Positions 46,885 to 58,329 of a stretch of DNA of 64,000 bases are shown here, piece by piece. The DNA comes from Echiichthys vipera (Eukaryota > Chordata > Actinopteri > Perciformes > Trachinidae). Location of the stretch: contig OY829665.1 of assembly GCA_963691815.1 (NCBI GenBank), positions 21,574,406 to 21,638,405 on the forward strand. Reading direction: 5' to 3'. The translations under genes and the position numbers were made by a program. The notes below the pieces were generated by a model. The model made no database searches. It was not told the origin of the DNA and was given only the letters and a program-made list of their open reading frames with translations. The first letter of the stretch is position 1, and the number at the start of each line of letters is the position of its first letter.

Positions 46885-46886
<2 letters not shown>

Positions 46887-46973
<87 letters not shown>
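46887..46973 (+). repeat. (GA)n microsatellite
   Basis: About 43 uninterrupted GA units. Confidence 0.99.
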
Positions 46974-46976
<3 letters not shown>

Positions 46977-47680
46977 AACTACCAAACAGAAGACCAAACA
47001 AAGGCTACAGTCAAAGTAAAGACAAAGAGAGAAAATGACAAAGCAAAAGCTCAGAAAATTAAATTACTGTAACAGGGAGAAGGATTAAGAAAATGGCTCT
47101 TAAAAGAACCGTTGGATTTGTGATATATGAAGAGAGTTTTTTTTATTATAAAAACAATGAAGCAGGATTAGTTGCACTTCCATAAATGTTACTTATTGCC
47201 ACTAAAAATAAAAATTTAGCAAAAAGTAGAGTAAATAATCAAAAGAATAAAAAGAGAAATAAAACGTGTGCCTACAAAAGTTAAGGGTACACTAACACTA
47301 ATTAAAACTATCAGGGCTCTGTATTTGAGTATCAAATACAAGTATCAAAATGCGCTCTCTAAGTTCTTACAGTGCATTTTCACCTGTTTATTACCAAAAT
47401 AAATAGTTAACAGATGTCCTAATACTGACGGAAATACACAAAATCACATAAGGTAGCATTTTTTTGTCAAGATAGCATAAATAAAAAGCGTGTTAGCATG
47501 TGCGCTAACCTTAGCGCCTTATTGATAGTTAACATACGACCTCCGTGGCATTCCCAACTGAGTTGTAACTTAAACGTCAAACTGAACTAACTTACTTACA
47601 CATGATTTGCAGACAATCACGTGATAGCTCACGCACAGAACACAACATGACCACATAAATTAGTACACAAACGGACTTAC
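46974..47680. other. AT-rich interval without recognisable gene
   Basis: No coding frame, RNA gene or transposon end was seen. A short hairpin near 47092-47110 resembles a histone mRNA 3' stem-loop but has no histone gene nearby. Confidence 0.55.
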
Positions 47681-47846
47681 CAATGCTACGACGTTCAGTG
47701 AAACGTGAATGCCACGCCTCCTTCTGGCGCATCACATTTTGATTGGTGCCAAAGGTTAAAGGGCAGACGATGCTACAGGTTGACGTGTCGGGCCGGGGTG
47801 GTGTGTATGTGCCATCTGCGTCCTCTAGCACTGCCACCGTAGCCAC
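47681..47846 (-). CDS. Candidate early exon with a strong donor, minus strand
   Basis: A frame containing ATVAVLEDADGTYTPPRPDT and RQKEAWHSRFTERRSIG ends at a consensus donor GCATTG/GTAAGTCC. No in-frame ATG upstream, so the start would lie further 5' or inside the exon. It may be the beginning of the same minus-strand gene as 41356-46666. Identity unknown. Confidence 0.3.
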
Positions 47847-50290
47847 TAGCAGCTACAAGCACTGATGTGTGCAGGATCCAGCTTGTTTGGTGTTAGGCTG
47901 CTGTTTGCCCTGCCTTGCCTCCAACTTGCCTCTAATTTGTCTCTAACTTGTCTCTAACTTGCCTCCAACTTCTCTACTTTCTCTGTGTGCCTTGCCTTGC
48001 TAATTAGGAAACAGTTGTTCCGTCTTTGTATAGACACTCGCTAAATCTCTGAAGTGTAGGTGAGTTCACGTGTGCCACGCCCCAATCCGATTGCGAGACG
48101 TCAGTGGGGGTGGGAGGGGTTACTGCAGCAGCTATAGTGGAGGACCTGCCACATTTATACTTTTTTTGTATGGTTTTTCCCCCTTCCGTTTTGAGTTGCA
48201 GTGATATGTGCATTAATATTGTTTTGTTTTCTCTGTAGGGAGAGTGAGCCTACACGTATTATGGCTAGAATATATTAGTAGCTGAATTAATTATGAATTA
48301 ACTCGACTCGTTAAAATTTAGGATTTAATTTACCTCGAAGTAGGGCACCACACCAAAATAAGACAGGATGTTTACTAAACTTTTGTGAAGGTTTAATACG
48401 TGTTAGTAATTTAAAGTAATTGATTGTTTAAATTTTATCAGTCTCGTCTCGAACGCATTAGTTCATACCACAGCCTTATCAGGGACCATCATTTTCTGCA
48501 CAGAAGGGAATACTCTCACAACGACGTAAAGTTATAAACATTTATTTGGTGAACTAACAAGGATAATGTGTGTGTGGGTTAAATGTGGATATAAAAAGTT
48601 TAAGACCAGACTGATTCAGACCTACGGGGCTGGTTTATAATATTACTGGTGGACTTAAACTGGCTCTAATTAGCCTGTCAACAGAACTCGGATCAGAACA
48701 TAATTATCACCAACGTTTTCAACCAGGAATTGTATTAAAAGGCTAACCTTACTTTGCCGTTGATAATACAGTCGCCATGGCGTCTTACAGTACCGATGCA
48801 GGTTCCGTAGGTCGGAGTCCCGGTGTTTGGCGGACCTGAGTTCTGGTCTGTAGACTGGGTCAGCTGAGCAGTTGGATCGGTGGGGCTTGTCTGCTTCTGT
48901 CCCGGCTTGGATTTAGCTCTTCAGGTGACTGCAGCTCTGCACGTCGCTTGCCTCTGGCTGTTGTTTGTTGGTTGACAAAAAGATTCTGACCGGTTCTGTG
49001 GACTGGTGTCACGAGTTCGATGCAATTTGCCGGCCGTACAAAAAGGCAGAGACAGCTCGAGGGGTTTTACTATACTTATAAAAGATAAAAACGTGTTGTT
49101 GAAAATTTATAAAGTCGCACGATAAAAATAGATTAATAAACGAAAATACTAGTATAAAGTAACGTCTCTTGCGAACTTTTGGACAACAAAGTTGAACAAA
49201 AGAAACAAAAGTAAAACAGAAATGCAGCAAGCAGAAGAGGGGGAGAAGAGGGGCAGAGAAGAGAGAGTGAGTTGAAGAGAAGATGAAGTGAAGATAAAGT
49301 AAAGCAGAGACACCTCTGTGTGTTCCTTTATCCCCCCGGAGGAGGGAGAAGGGGGGTCTTGGCCAAACCCAACCCTCTGGTTCTAAGCAAATTAGCTGCT
49401 TTATATTCCAGCATTCTAAAAGGGAAGATTAAACTATCTCTGGGTGATTTTCCGTTATTAATCTTTCTGATATCCGATTTAACCAAAATCTTTAGGCAGG
49501 CAGTTTTAACAGATAGCCTTACTGAGGGAAGGGAAGTATTATTAAAACACAGAATATTTCAGGAATTAGCCAGAGACTTTGCACTTCTGAAACCACATAA
49601 GCATAATCTCAAGCAATATACAAATAATGCATACACAGTTACACATTTGAAAGAATGTCTTTGGACAGCCAGTTGCAATGAAACAGCGAACTTTAACTGT
49701 TTTTTAAACTTTCCAAGCTCTGTTTCTTGTCCTTATCACTGAATGTCACTCTGTTTTCTGGGTGAGAGAGAGACCGACCCTTCAGTTAAAATTGCTATCA
49801 GATTTGACATTGATTTAGGATAATGGGTCCTCCCTAGGAGGGTTTGAGGTTGTAAAACACCTATCTCACATTGAAACAAGTATAAGAACGTCTTATCTCA
49901 CACTCCCTTCTTGTGACGCTTAGCAGAGAAAGGGAGTCCAGAGTGTGTTCACAAAAGAGCACTTCCTGAATTATTTGAGTGCAAGGGCCTCTACCAGGGC
50001 TAGCCGTGGTGTACTGCCTTTCAGTTCCTGACTTAACCACTGTATTGGTGAAGGTGGAACATCACTTGATAGAGATTAAAGAAAATAATGATATAAATGT
50101 TTTAGACGTAACTTGATAAATGAAATTGTTTTCTTGTGACTAATAAGGTTGTTAAATTATTTTAAATTGTGCCTGTATTCATTTGTGTAGGAACCTGTAT
50201 TTGGGTGGTTTTTGGGAAACGCTCAGAGAAATTAAAGTTAAAGGAGTATACTCTTTAGGTGCAAGTCCTAAGGTGGCGTTGTCGTGTTAT
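47847..50290. other. Unclassified interval, possibly old transposon DNA
   Basis: It includes a short run of CTCTAACTTG-like repeats (47910-47970), a GC-richer block around 48760-48980, purine-rich stretches near 49220-49310, and a 140-codon frame at 49320-49742 with no family resemblance I can name. No RT, integrase or RNA gene was found. A decayed LTR element is possible but not shown. Confidence 0.4.
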
Positions 50291-50329
50291 ATTGATTCTC
50301 TAGATCTGCCACTTGCAGTTCAACTGGTA

Positions 50330-50862
50330 TTGCCAAACAGGGAACCAACTTGCCCTCTTTAAGTGTTACATTCTTGAGCCTTTCAACCAGAGAGCAATGT
50401 GCAGCCGATTCATACATGTACTACAAACCTACAATGAACTGTCTAAATTGAGGAAGGACGGGATTTGGGAACTTCTGTCGCTAAGGACCCACCCTCTAAT
50501 GGTCAGTTAAATTCAAGGAACAGCAAGAGGCTTAGTTGCTTGCGGCCATGTCCTGCCTCCTGCATGCTCAAACCAACACCACCCCTCGCTAAAACCAAAC
50601 AGTATTTTCAGTCAGTGAGAACGCATCTGACACAGACTATCTCCTGTTGTGTGCTACCATGTGTGAAAGTGAAACTCCACCCTATGTCCGGACTTGATTC
50701 TTGTCAGAGGTTAATACTACAAGGAATCAGCTCTGCAAACCAATGGCTTGATCCACAGGAAGTCACTGTCCATCCAACATCGTATCATACTGTTTTTCAC
50801 TCAACTGATACTAAATTATTGTGGAGAATGCAGGCGTTGATCTCGCTACCTCTCACTTTGCA
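50330..50862 (-). repeat. Isolated inverted copy of the tRNA-array unit
   Basis: Read on the minus strand this matches the array spacer in order: the end of a tRNA-Ala, ATGACTTCC-like region, the segments around GTGTCAGATGCG, GCGAGGGGTGATGTTGG, ACTGACCATTAGAGGGTGGG and GCACATTGCTCTCTGGTT. It is clearly more diverged than array members are from each other. It lies about 23 kb from the array in opposite orientation and contains no tRNA-Ser. Confidence 0.9.
50822..50860 (-). pseudogene. tRNA-Ala 3' half in the isolated unit
   Basis: On the minus strand, GTGAGAGGTAGCGAGATCAA followed by CGCCTGCATTCTCCA is the 3' half of the array-type tRNA-Ala; the 5' half is replaced by unrelated sequence. The outer T-stem pair is C50-G64, as in ordinary vertebrate tRNA-Ala of this class, whereas the array has A50-T64. 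Confidence 0.8.
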
Positions 50863-51114
50863 CTTACTGTATTCCACCAGGTCCGCCAAAGTAAGCCCAC
50901 ATGCCAATCACGTTTCGCCGTGGGGCTTACTTTGGGCTTACTTTTGACCAATCACGTTTCTCCAGTTGGGCTTACTTTTGACCTATCGAGTTGTTAGGTC
51001 GTTGACTTTCAGTTGCTGCCAGAAACCTTGAAGAAGAAGACGACAAAACTCGAAGACGAAGACGAAGAAGAGGACGAAGACAAAGACGGTCTGGGCTGTT
51101 GTTTCTTTGCAAAC

Positions 51115-51412
51115 TATACTTTTAACGGATATCATCCATTTATCAGTAAAGCAAAGATACACATTTTCTGCTACATCCCTTGGTGGACATAGCTTGCTGA
51201 AGCACATGCTAACGCACATGTTATTGCACGTTAGCATTAGCAGCAGCCATTGTTTGAATGAATGAAAGAATGATTCTTTTAACAGATATCATCCATTTAT
51301 CAATAAAGGTAAGATACACATGTTCTGCTACATGCCTTGGTGGACATAGCTTGCAAACGCATGTGTTAACACACATGTTATTGTTCCTTAGCATTAGCAG
51401 CAGCCATTGTTG
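51115..51412 (+). repeat. Diverged tandem duplication, ~160-bp period
   Basis: 51115-51254 and 51278-51412 share long segments including ATATCATCCATTTATCA, TTGGTGGACATAGCTTGC and TTAGCATTAGCAGCAGCCAT. Confidence 0.85.
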
Positions 51413-52080
51413 CTTTTGAGGGCAGGCAACCTCTGTTAAAGTCAAATTTACACACTTGAATATACAGGTATTTTTAGATGATTAGAGGTAACAGTCTTTT
51501 TTCTTATTTTTATTCAGAAAATGCATGCGTATCCAAGGTTTCGCAGCCAGTCAGCCGAGTCAACACGACTTTTGATGGTGCCCCTCAGGGGAGGTGTAGG
51601 AATAATTGTACATAAAGTAATCTAATATTTACTCCAATTGCCTTTACATATAAACTAACCTTACTTGGTGTGTGTGAACAGCTCATTTGTGCAGAGTTGT
51701 TTTACAGGTAGAATAAATGAGATAAGCATGACTGCTGATGAGTTACAAAAGAACTATCTGTGCAAAAACAGAAACTGCTCATCTGTTTAAAGGCAGAACA
51801 TGTTTCAAGGACGAGCAACATGTGCCCCCTCTCCCTTACAGCATGTAACTCATGAGGTTATGAATTGAGCAACATGTGAAGAGTTGCAGTTGTGTGTCCA
51901 ATCTCCCTTGCAGCTATAACTCATATTTTTTTAACTAGGGACCAAAGGAAATAAAAAGAAAGGGCTCGGCAGAATGTGTTTCAGAGCGGTAGGAGATTGT
52001 AACTGAACGCATCTCTGTCCGTTCTCCTTGCAAGTAAAACAACAACTCTTGTCTTTCTCTCTTTTGTTATGTTTTGGATG
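51413..52080. other. Interval upstream of the pseudogene, no feature recognised
   Basis: Mixed composition with no convincing frame or RNA gene. It may contain the 5' UTR or promoter of the gene that follows. Confidence 0.4.
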
Positions 52081-52524
52081 TTTTAGGTTGCTTGAACCTG
52101 ACTGGAGGCAAATGGCTTCAAAGGTGTTGCTACAAGGGCAAAACCTCAAGAGGAGGTGATGGCAGAGGCTAGTGTTTTTGTCAGTGGCCACGGTGGAGAC
52201 CCCACTGACAAATTGTTGGTACTGGCTCACTGCCAGCTTCAGTTTGGACATTTCCAGGGCCAGAGATTTAAATGGCTGCTGGAAAACAATCTTGGATATG
52301 CACTGTACTTAATGCATAGCATTTCAATCGAGAGTGCAACAGCCAGCCATCTTTCCAAGAACAAACAACTGTTGCTGCAGGACATGTCTCAGGTCAGGGA
52401 GATGCCAGAGGAACAGCAGAAGTTTAAGAGGAAGCAGGAAATGCTGGCTAAGGGGAGGGAAACTGGAGACAACGGCTGGTTGATAGTGGAGTTTGGAGAA
52501 TTTCAGGGGCGTTCAATGAAGGAG

Positions 52525-52826
52525 AAGGTTCCAGGTTCGCATCCCGGCCTGGGCCTTTCTGTGTGGAGTTTGCATGTTCTCCCCGTGTCTGTGTGGGTTT
52601 TCTCCGGGTTCTCCAGTTTCCTCCCACAATCCAAAGACATGCATTTGTTAGGTTAATTGATGACTCTGAATGGTTGTCTGTCTCTGTTTGTGTCTATGTT
52701 CCCTGCGATAGACTGGCGTCCTGTCCAGGGTGTACCCCGCCTCACGCCCAATGTCAGCTGGGATCGGCTCCAGCACACCCCGCGACCCCGACCCCGGGAT
52801 AAGCGGTTGAAGATGCATGAATGAAT
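52525..52826 (+). mobile_element. SINE/LINE-tail retroposon inserted in a coding exon
   Basis: The insert has a tRNA-like B-box segment (GGTTCGCATCCCGG), the fish-wide body with GGAGTTTGCATGTTCTCC and GGGTTTTCTCCGGG, and an L2-type tail ending GGATAAGCGGTTGAAGATG plus ATGAATGAAT. It is flanked by the exact 14-bp direct repeat GTTCAATGAAGGAG at 52511-52524 and 52827-52840. Removing the insert rejoins the host frame as SMKE/VYED. Confidence 0.9.
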
Positions 52827-52967
52827 GTTCAATGAAGGAGGTCTATGAGGACAAGACCACCAAGGCCCAGAACCTCATCGGGTATCAACTAAAAGCAGAT
52901 GCCCGGCCCAACACCAACATGGCGGCTTTCAGAACCTATTTCTTGAAGTGACGTGCAGCTTCCTCCA

Positions 52968-53222
52968 GCACCTCTGCACGTCCACCTGCAGTTGCCAGAA
53001 CCTCTGCACGTCCACCTGCAGTTGCCAGCACCTCTCTGCCTCCAGCACCTGCAGTTGCCAGGACCTCTCTGCCTCCACCACCTGCAGTTGCCAGCACCTC
53101 TGCAGTTGCCAGCACCTCTCTGCCGCCATCACCTGCAGTTGCCAGCACCTCTCTGCCTCCACCACCTGCAGTTGCCAGCACCTCTGCACGTCCACCTGCA
53201 GTTGCCAGCACCTCTCTGCTTC
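52968..53222 (+). repeat. Coding minisatellite, Pro-Ala-Val-Ala-Ser-Thr-Ser type
   Basis: Imperfect units built from CCTGCAGTTGCCAGCACCTC. In the host frame they encode PAVASTSLPP and PAVASTSARP repeats, a low-complexity linker. Confidence 0.9.
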
Positions 53223-56135
53223 CTTCTGTAGCCTCCCCTTCGCCTGGACCTCCACCTGAAGGAATCCAAGCTGGTGCATGGAAGTCTGCCACTGTGAAAG
53301 CGCTGCTGGCGCTAGGCAAACATTTAACTCCCTCACAGCTGGCAAGAAAGCTGATGTCACCAGCTAAATCCTGTGAGTAGGAGTATGAATTTTGGATTTC
53401 CCCTACAGCAGTTCTACATGTCAAGCTTTTCCAATTTACTTAACAGACCTGTCCATTTTTTTTACAGCTTCAGCTCCAGCTCCGCCTGCCAGACAGAGGA
53501 CTGAACACTCGGCATAACGGCAGCTTTTCCTTGCTGGTAATTATACACCATATTGCATACATTTGTCTCTCTGTGAATTAACCGTAAGCCTTATGGTTTG
53601 AACATCTGTTCTCCAGGGACTGCTGAGCCAGATGATGAAAAACTGGTATCTGCTGCATCACAATATGAAGCACATCTAAATACAGGTGTGACATATGACG
53701 CAAATGCAAATATTTTGAGAATATATTTTGTGGAAAAATGTTTAGATTTCAGATATATTTTTCTGTACAATAATTTTATCTGTGACCTTTCTGCTCTTTG
53801 CCTGTTTGTGAGCTGCATTCATGGCATATTACAATCATATGCAACAGTGAACCTAATATTGTTTTGCTGCCTGTTTGCTTAATTTCTCTTTTATTAGCTC
53901 TTGCATCCGCTGTGCATCAAGATGCCTGTGCTGATAACCCTCCAGCAGAAATACCAGGTCGTGTAGTTCATCAGCCACCAGCTGAACTTCCCAGTCACTA
54001 GAAGGATCAACTTCCTTCTTTCCAGCAGGAGTGGATTTGGTGAACACTAATTAAGGCTAACCCAGGAACTGGCAAGCCAGTGCAAGTGGCCCAGCTAAAC
54101 CTTTGGTGGTATCCTCCTCAGCCCCTCCTCATTCACACCCAGCCTCCTGCCTCACCTGACCTCTTCTTCCGCAGGCCTCTCTTCTTATGGATGCCCCGTA
54201 AGATGTGGCTGTTTCCCCTCGTCTGTGTTCGTCCAGCCTGTGGCAAGCACAACCTTACAGCAGCAGGTCTGTACCGGCCCGTACGCAGGGTGTTGGACAG
54301 TGACAGGTGGTATAACCTTGCCACTGACTACCTGGAGTGCAAACACTGCTCTAAAAAATATCCTGCTTGGTCAGAGGACATCTTGGGACAGCTGGATATG
54401 GGCCACCGCAGCCAGTTTCCAGCTTTGCTGACATACAGGTAATTTATAATCAATGTCATTTATTAGCTGCTTTTCTTTGTATTCTTTGTGTTATTTTTTA
54501 GACCGCTCTTACACTCTTCTTTCTTTATATACTCATGAGGATGGTGAGGGAGAGGACTATGGGCAACAGCGTGATTCAGCTGTACAAGAAGCTGCAGGAA
54601 CAACACAGCGAGGCGTGGATGCAGCGTGTCCTGCAGTACCTGACAGCTTGTGAACCATTCACAAGGCTTTCTGTTGTGCGCCCCCCTGCATTCGCTGAGC
54701 CTCCCATCTTCCATGACCTTCTGATTGGTTCATTGATCAGTCTGTTTGACAGTGCAAGTGGGAAGGACACTCTGGGCGTTCCTCTGCTGGACCACGAACG
54801 GATCCAGCAGATATGGCAGGAGCAGCAGAGACACGTGGGCTGCATCCAAGACCCGGAGAACTTCCCGCTCTACACAAACACAGGCACCCTGAAGAAAGGT
54901 GGTCTGGAGCTGTGCTGCTACAGGTGTGCCCATGGCTCTACCTCCCTGGAGTCCTTCCACCTCCACTTGAACAGATTCATTCCAGGTATTGCATACATAG
55001 GTGTGACTAGTTTCTGTTTACAGCAATATTACAGTTTTTTCTCAGTGTGTCTGGTTGTAAAATCAATTTTATTACATTCTTCATACCATCTTCATTCGGG
55101 TGTCGCCACCTCATTCAGATGATGAAGTGTTGGTGCACCAGAAACTTTTTTTTAAAGGGTTTCCTGTCTGGGCACAGGATAGGTGCAAAAATGTATGTTT
55201 TAGTTTCAAGAGAAAGGTTACTCAAAGCACAAAATGAAACAACTCCAAATTAATTAAACTGAGGCAAAAAAAACAACTACAGGCCTGTAAGATTTATACA
55301 AATCATTTATTCAATTTCAAATGATCTTAAACATTGTACTGAACTAAGGATTAAGCAGATACCTAAACAATGGGAATAGGACCAGGTGAAAAGGAGGAAA
55401 GGCAGCCTTATCATATTCATCATGTGAATATCTTATTAAACTGTTACAAACCCTTCTTTGTTTATCTAACTTTCAGTAACCAGTGCCAGTGATTCACATT
55501 TCCAGGCGTACCTCCTGATGCGCTGGAATGATGACCGGATGCAGGATGCCGTAAAAGGAGCACCTTCGACCCGCTCTTATGGCAGTGCTCTGAGAGAGGC
55601 AGTGGACCAGCTCAGCCAAAAGGTGCTAAGGAGATGCTGGGATGAGCGCTATCGCATCCCTGAAGTGTAAACAGGCAAAAAATTATCCCTCATTCAACAT
55701 CAGAAAGAATTACTTAATTAATTTGGTTTTTAATAAGACTATTCATTAATGTATTAGATAAAATAATAATAATAATACTTTTTCTTCTGTTTCCCAGGTG
55801 AATTGCTGGGAATGGAGTACCTGTACAACCAAACCGGCAAAACACTGACTCCAGTGCTCCAGAACCCAGAGGAGGAGGACAGGCTGGTTGAAGAGGTCAA
55901 TGATACCGGGGTGGAAGATGAGGGCTTTGAAGAAGAGAGCACATAGGACATCACAGTTCCTGTGCTCCATGAGGATGACCCCTCCCGTCAACTGGAGAGC
56001 AGGCCCTCATCGATTACGACGAGTCCTCAGGCCTCTCCACCTCAGGCCCCTGCATCACTGCCTGATCTGCCGTTCACGTCACCTGATGGAGGAAAACATC
56101 CTACCGCTACCCCTTCAGTGCTGCATGGCCCCTCT

Positions 56136-56324
56136 CACATTGGCTTCTCTCACGCTGGCCCCTCTCAAGCTAGCCTCTCTCACACTGGCTTCTCTCACAC
56201 TGGCTTCTCTCACGCTGGCCCCTCTCACGCTGGCTTCTCTCACGCTGGCCCCTCTTACACCGGCTTCTCTCACACATGCTTCTCTCACACTGGCTTCTCT
56301 CACGCTGGTCCCTCTCACGCTCAG
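56136..56324 (+). repeat. Coding minisatellite, 15-bp period (Ser-His-Thr/Ala-Gly-Phe/Pro)
   Basis: About a dozen units like TCTCACACTGGCTTC and TCTCACGCTGGCCCC, alternating SHTGF and SHAGP in the host frame up to the donor AG/GTAAGA at 56324. Confidence 0.9.
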
Positions 56325-56985
56325 GTAAGATACTTAGATGGCTATTTCAATCCAATCTCAATGACAATTTTTATTTCCCATTTATTAATATTAAGCAATC
56401 CATTTTTTTAGGGAGCAGTCATTGGACCAGATGGGATCACTGGGTGGGACAAGGTCCAGGATCTCGCTGCTTACCTGGTGGGTCTCCGTGAGGCGCCTTA
56501 CCTCACTGAGCTGCAGGTGACCCAGGTCATCCAGCTGTGGAGAGTGCTCCCTGAAGGTGACAAGGAGTGGGTTGACTACCAGCCTCAGCATCAGCAGCGG
56601 CTTACGAGTGGCCGTTTTAAGGCTCCCAAGTGGTCTGGAGCTACCCCAGGTGTAGAAAGTGTCAAGCGTTGCTTGATAGGACATCCTGGGGGACCAGCTC
56701 AGTGGCCCAGCACTAGCCGCTTGGTTGAAGCCATGTGCATAAGGCTGTGCACTTTGCACAAGACGGCCACCAAGAAGGCTGGAGTTTCCGCCCCCAGATG
56801 GACAAAGATTCTGCATGACTACCACCACATCCGGAACTTGGTCCTCAGCAGTCCAAGGGTTATGGCGGGGACAAGGATCCAGCTCTTTGAGCTTAATCAG
56901 CAGACACTCATACAGTGGTAGGTCATACATTATTTACCTTAAATTACCTGAATAGTTCTCTAATGAATACATACCTAACACTTGG

Positions 56986-57295
56986 GGCGGCTGTGGCTTG
57001 GTGCCAGAGTGGGTCGTCCTCTGTTCGAGAGATTGGTGGTTCGATCCCCATCTCCCCCTGGTCCACATGTCGAAGTATCCTTGGGCAAGACACTGAACCC
57101 CGAATTGCTCCCCGTGCTGCGCATGGGTGTGTAAATGTGGTGTGAATGGTTAGATCAGATTAGATGGTATGTAGATGTCCACTGCCATCAGTGTGAATGT
57201 CTGTGTGAATGGGTGAATGTGACAGACACTGTGAAGCGCCTTGAGTAGTCAGATGACTAGAAAGGCGCTATATAAGTACAAGTCCATTTACCATT
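56986..57295 (+). mobile_element. tRNA-derived SINE in the last intron
   Basis: It starts GGCGGCTGTGGCTTGGTGCC (A-box region), has a B box GGTTCGATCCC, the fish-wide body CTTGGGCAAGACACTGAACC and ends GGCGCTATATAAGTACAAGT. Imperfect 10-bp flanks TAACACTTGG (56976-56985) and TAACACATGG (57296-57305) fit a target duplication. Confidence 0.85.
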
Positions 57296-58329
57296 TAACA
57301 CATGGTTTTCTCTCAGGTTTCAAAGGTGGCAGAAGGTTCAGGAGATGAGTGTCCTTTTGCAGGGTATGGCTCAAACTGACCCTATAGCTGTTGCACCTCA
57401 CCAGCTTCCACCATCTAAGCAACCACTGCAGCTCCCTCCTCAACCAACAGGCCCACGGCACGAGTTTGTCCACCCTCAAAATCTGGAAGGGCAGGCTCCT
57501 ATGCTGCGGCCAGGGCGACGGCATGCTGCTGCCACCACCAGGGAGCACGGCATTGCACCTGCCCCCACTGCACAGCTCGCATCAGCTCCTTTCATCCTCA
57601 ACCCGGAAAGGACTTTGACATGCGTGCTGGCAGCTCCCAGTGTCAAAACATCTGGTGTGTCAACATCCGGCACAGCTCCACTTGTTCCTACATCTGCTGC
57701 TCCTGTGTCACGGTTCACACAGAGAAACAAGCGCCGACGAGTCCTCAAGGAGGAGAATGGTGTCCTCAAGAGGAAATACGTGAGAGAGGTCACCTACAAC
57801 ACCTGTGGCCACTGTGGGCAGCCCAAAACCAAGGAATTTGGACACAGTCGTCATGGCAATGCCACCTTCTGTCTACGTGCCTCAAATGGCAAATCCTTTG
57901 CTGAGTGGTTGGCAGAACAGAGAGCAGCGAAATAGGTTTAGGGACCACGTACAGAACAGGTTCTGCAGAGAGTTGTATGTATTATTTATATTGTTATTAT
58001 ATATTATATTGTATAGAGTTTTATATATTGTGTGCTTGTGTTCCCTGTATGCAGATAGGTTTTATGAAGGGTTTGCATGTGTTCTTTTACAATAATTGTT
58101 TGTTTTACATTGTTTTCACATGCATTAAATCTGATCATTCCAACATTTAAGACTCAGCTTGTGCATCATTAATAAAAGCTATATATTGTCTCAGTCTTTG
58201 AAGGGCAAACTTTATTGTTGTTATATTTTATATTAACAGAAATAAACAAGTCAATGGGGGGCACATGATCTGAAAGCCAAAGCAAAGTTCTTCATAACAT
58301 CCAATCCAGTTTTATTGATAAAGCACAAT

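Larger units (their letters stand above)
52141..57935 (+). pseudogene. Multi-exon gene of a multicopy teleost family (DUF6729-like), degraded
   Basis: Introns can be removed at consistent GT-AG borders with phase kept: exons about 52150-53367, 53468-53538, 53617-53684, 53900-54438, 54537-54985, 55479-55670, 55798-56324, 56410-56919 and 57317-57935. Readable segments include an N-terminal QLQFGHFQGQRFKWLLENN domain, a Pro/Ala/Ser repeat region, a cysteine-containing domain with CVRPACGKHNLTAAGLYRPV and YLECKHCSKKYPAWSEDILG, CAHGSTSLESFHLHLNRFIP, and a C-terminal zinc-type motif TCGHCGQPKTKEFGHSRHGN. The family resembles what I recall as DUF6729 proteins of fish; its function is unknown to me. 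In-frame stops are at 52949-52951, 53515-53517, 53999-54001, 54041-54043 and 55944-55946, and a SINE interrupts the first exon. The 55670 donor is not convincing. AATAAA at 58171 may be its poly(A) signal. Confidence 0.75.

Noticed and set aside
46786..47019. An Arg-Glu repeat protein
   Set aside because: It is the translation of the (GA)n microsatellite.
47092..47110. A hairpin GGTTCTTTTAAGAGCC on the minus strand resembling a histone mRNA 3' stem-loop
   Set aside because: No histone coding sequence lies upstream and there is no purine-rich downstream element.
49320..49742. A 140-codon plus-strand frame
   Set aside because: No recognisable motif, splice context or family; kept only as part of the unclassified interval.
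52953..53231. Cysteine- or leucine-rich frames across 52.95-53.23 kb
   Set aside because: Alternative frames of the coding minisatellite; the frame that joins the neighbouring exons is the Pro-Ala-Val-Ala one.
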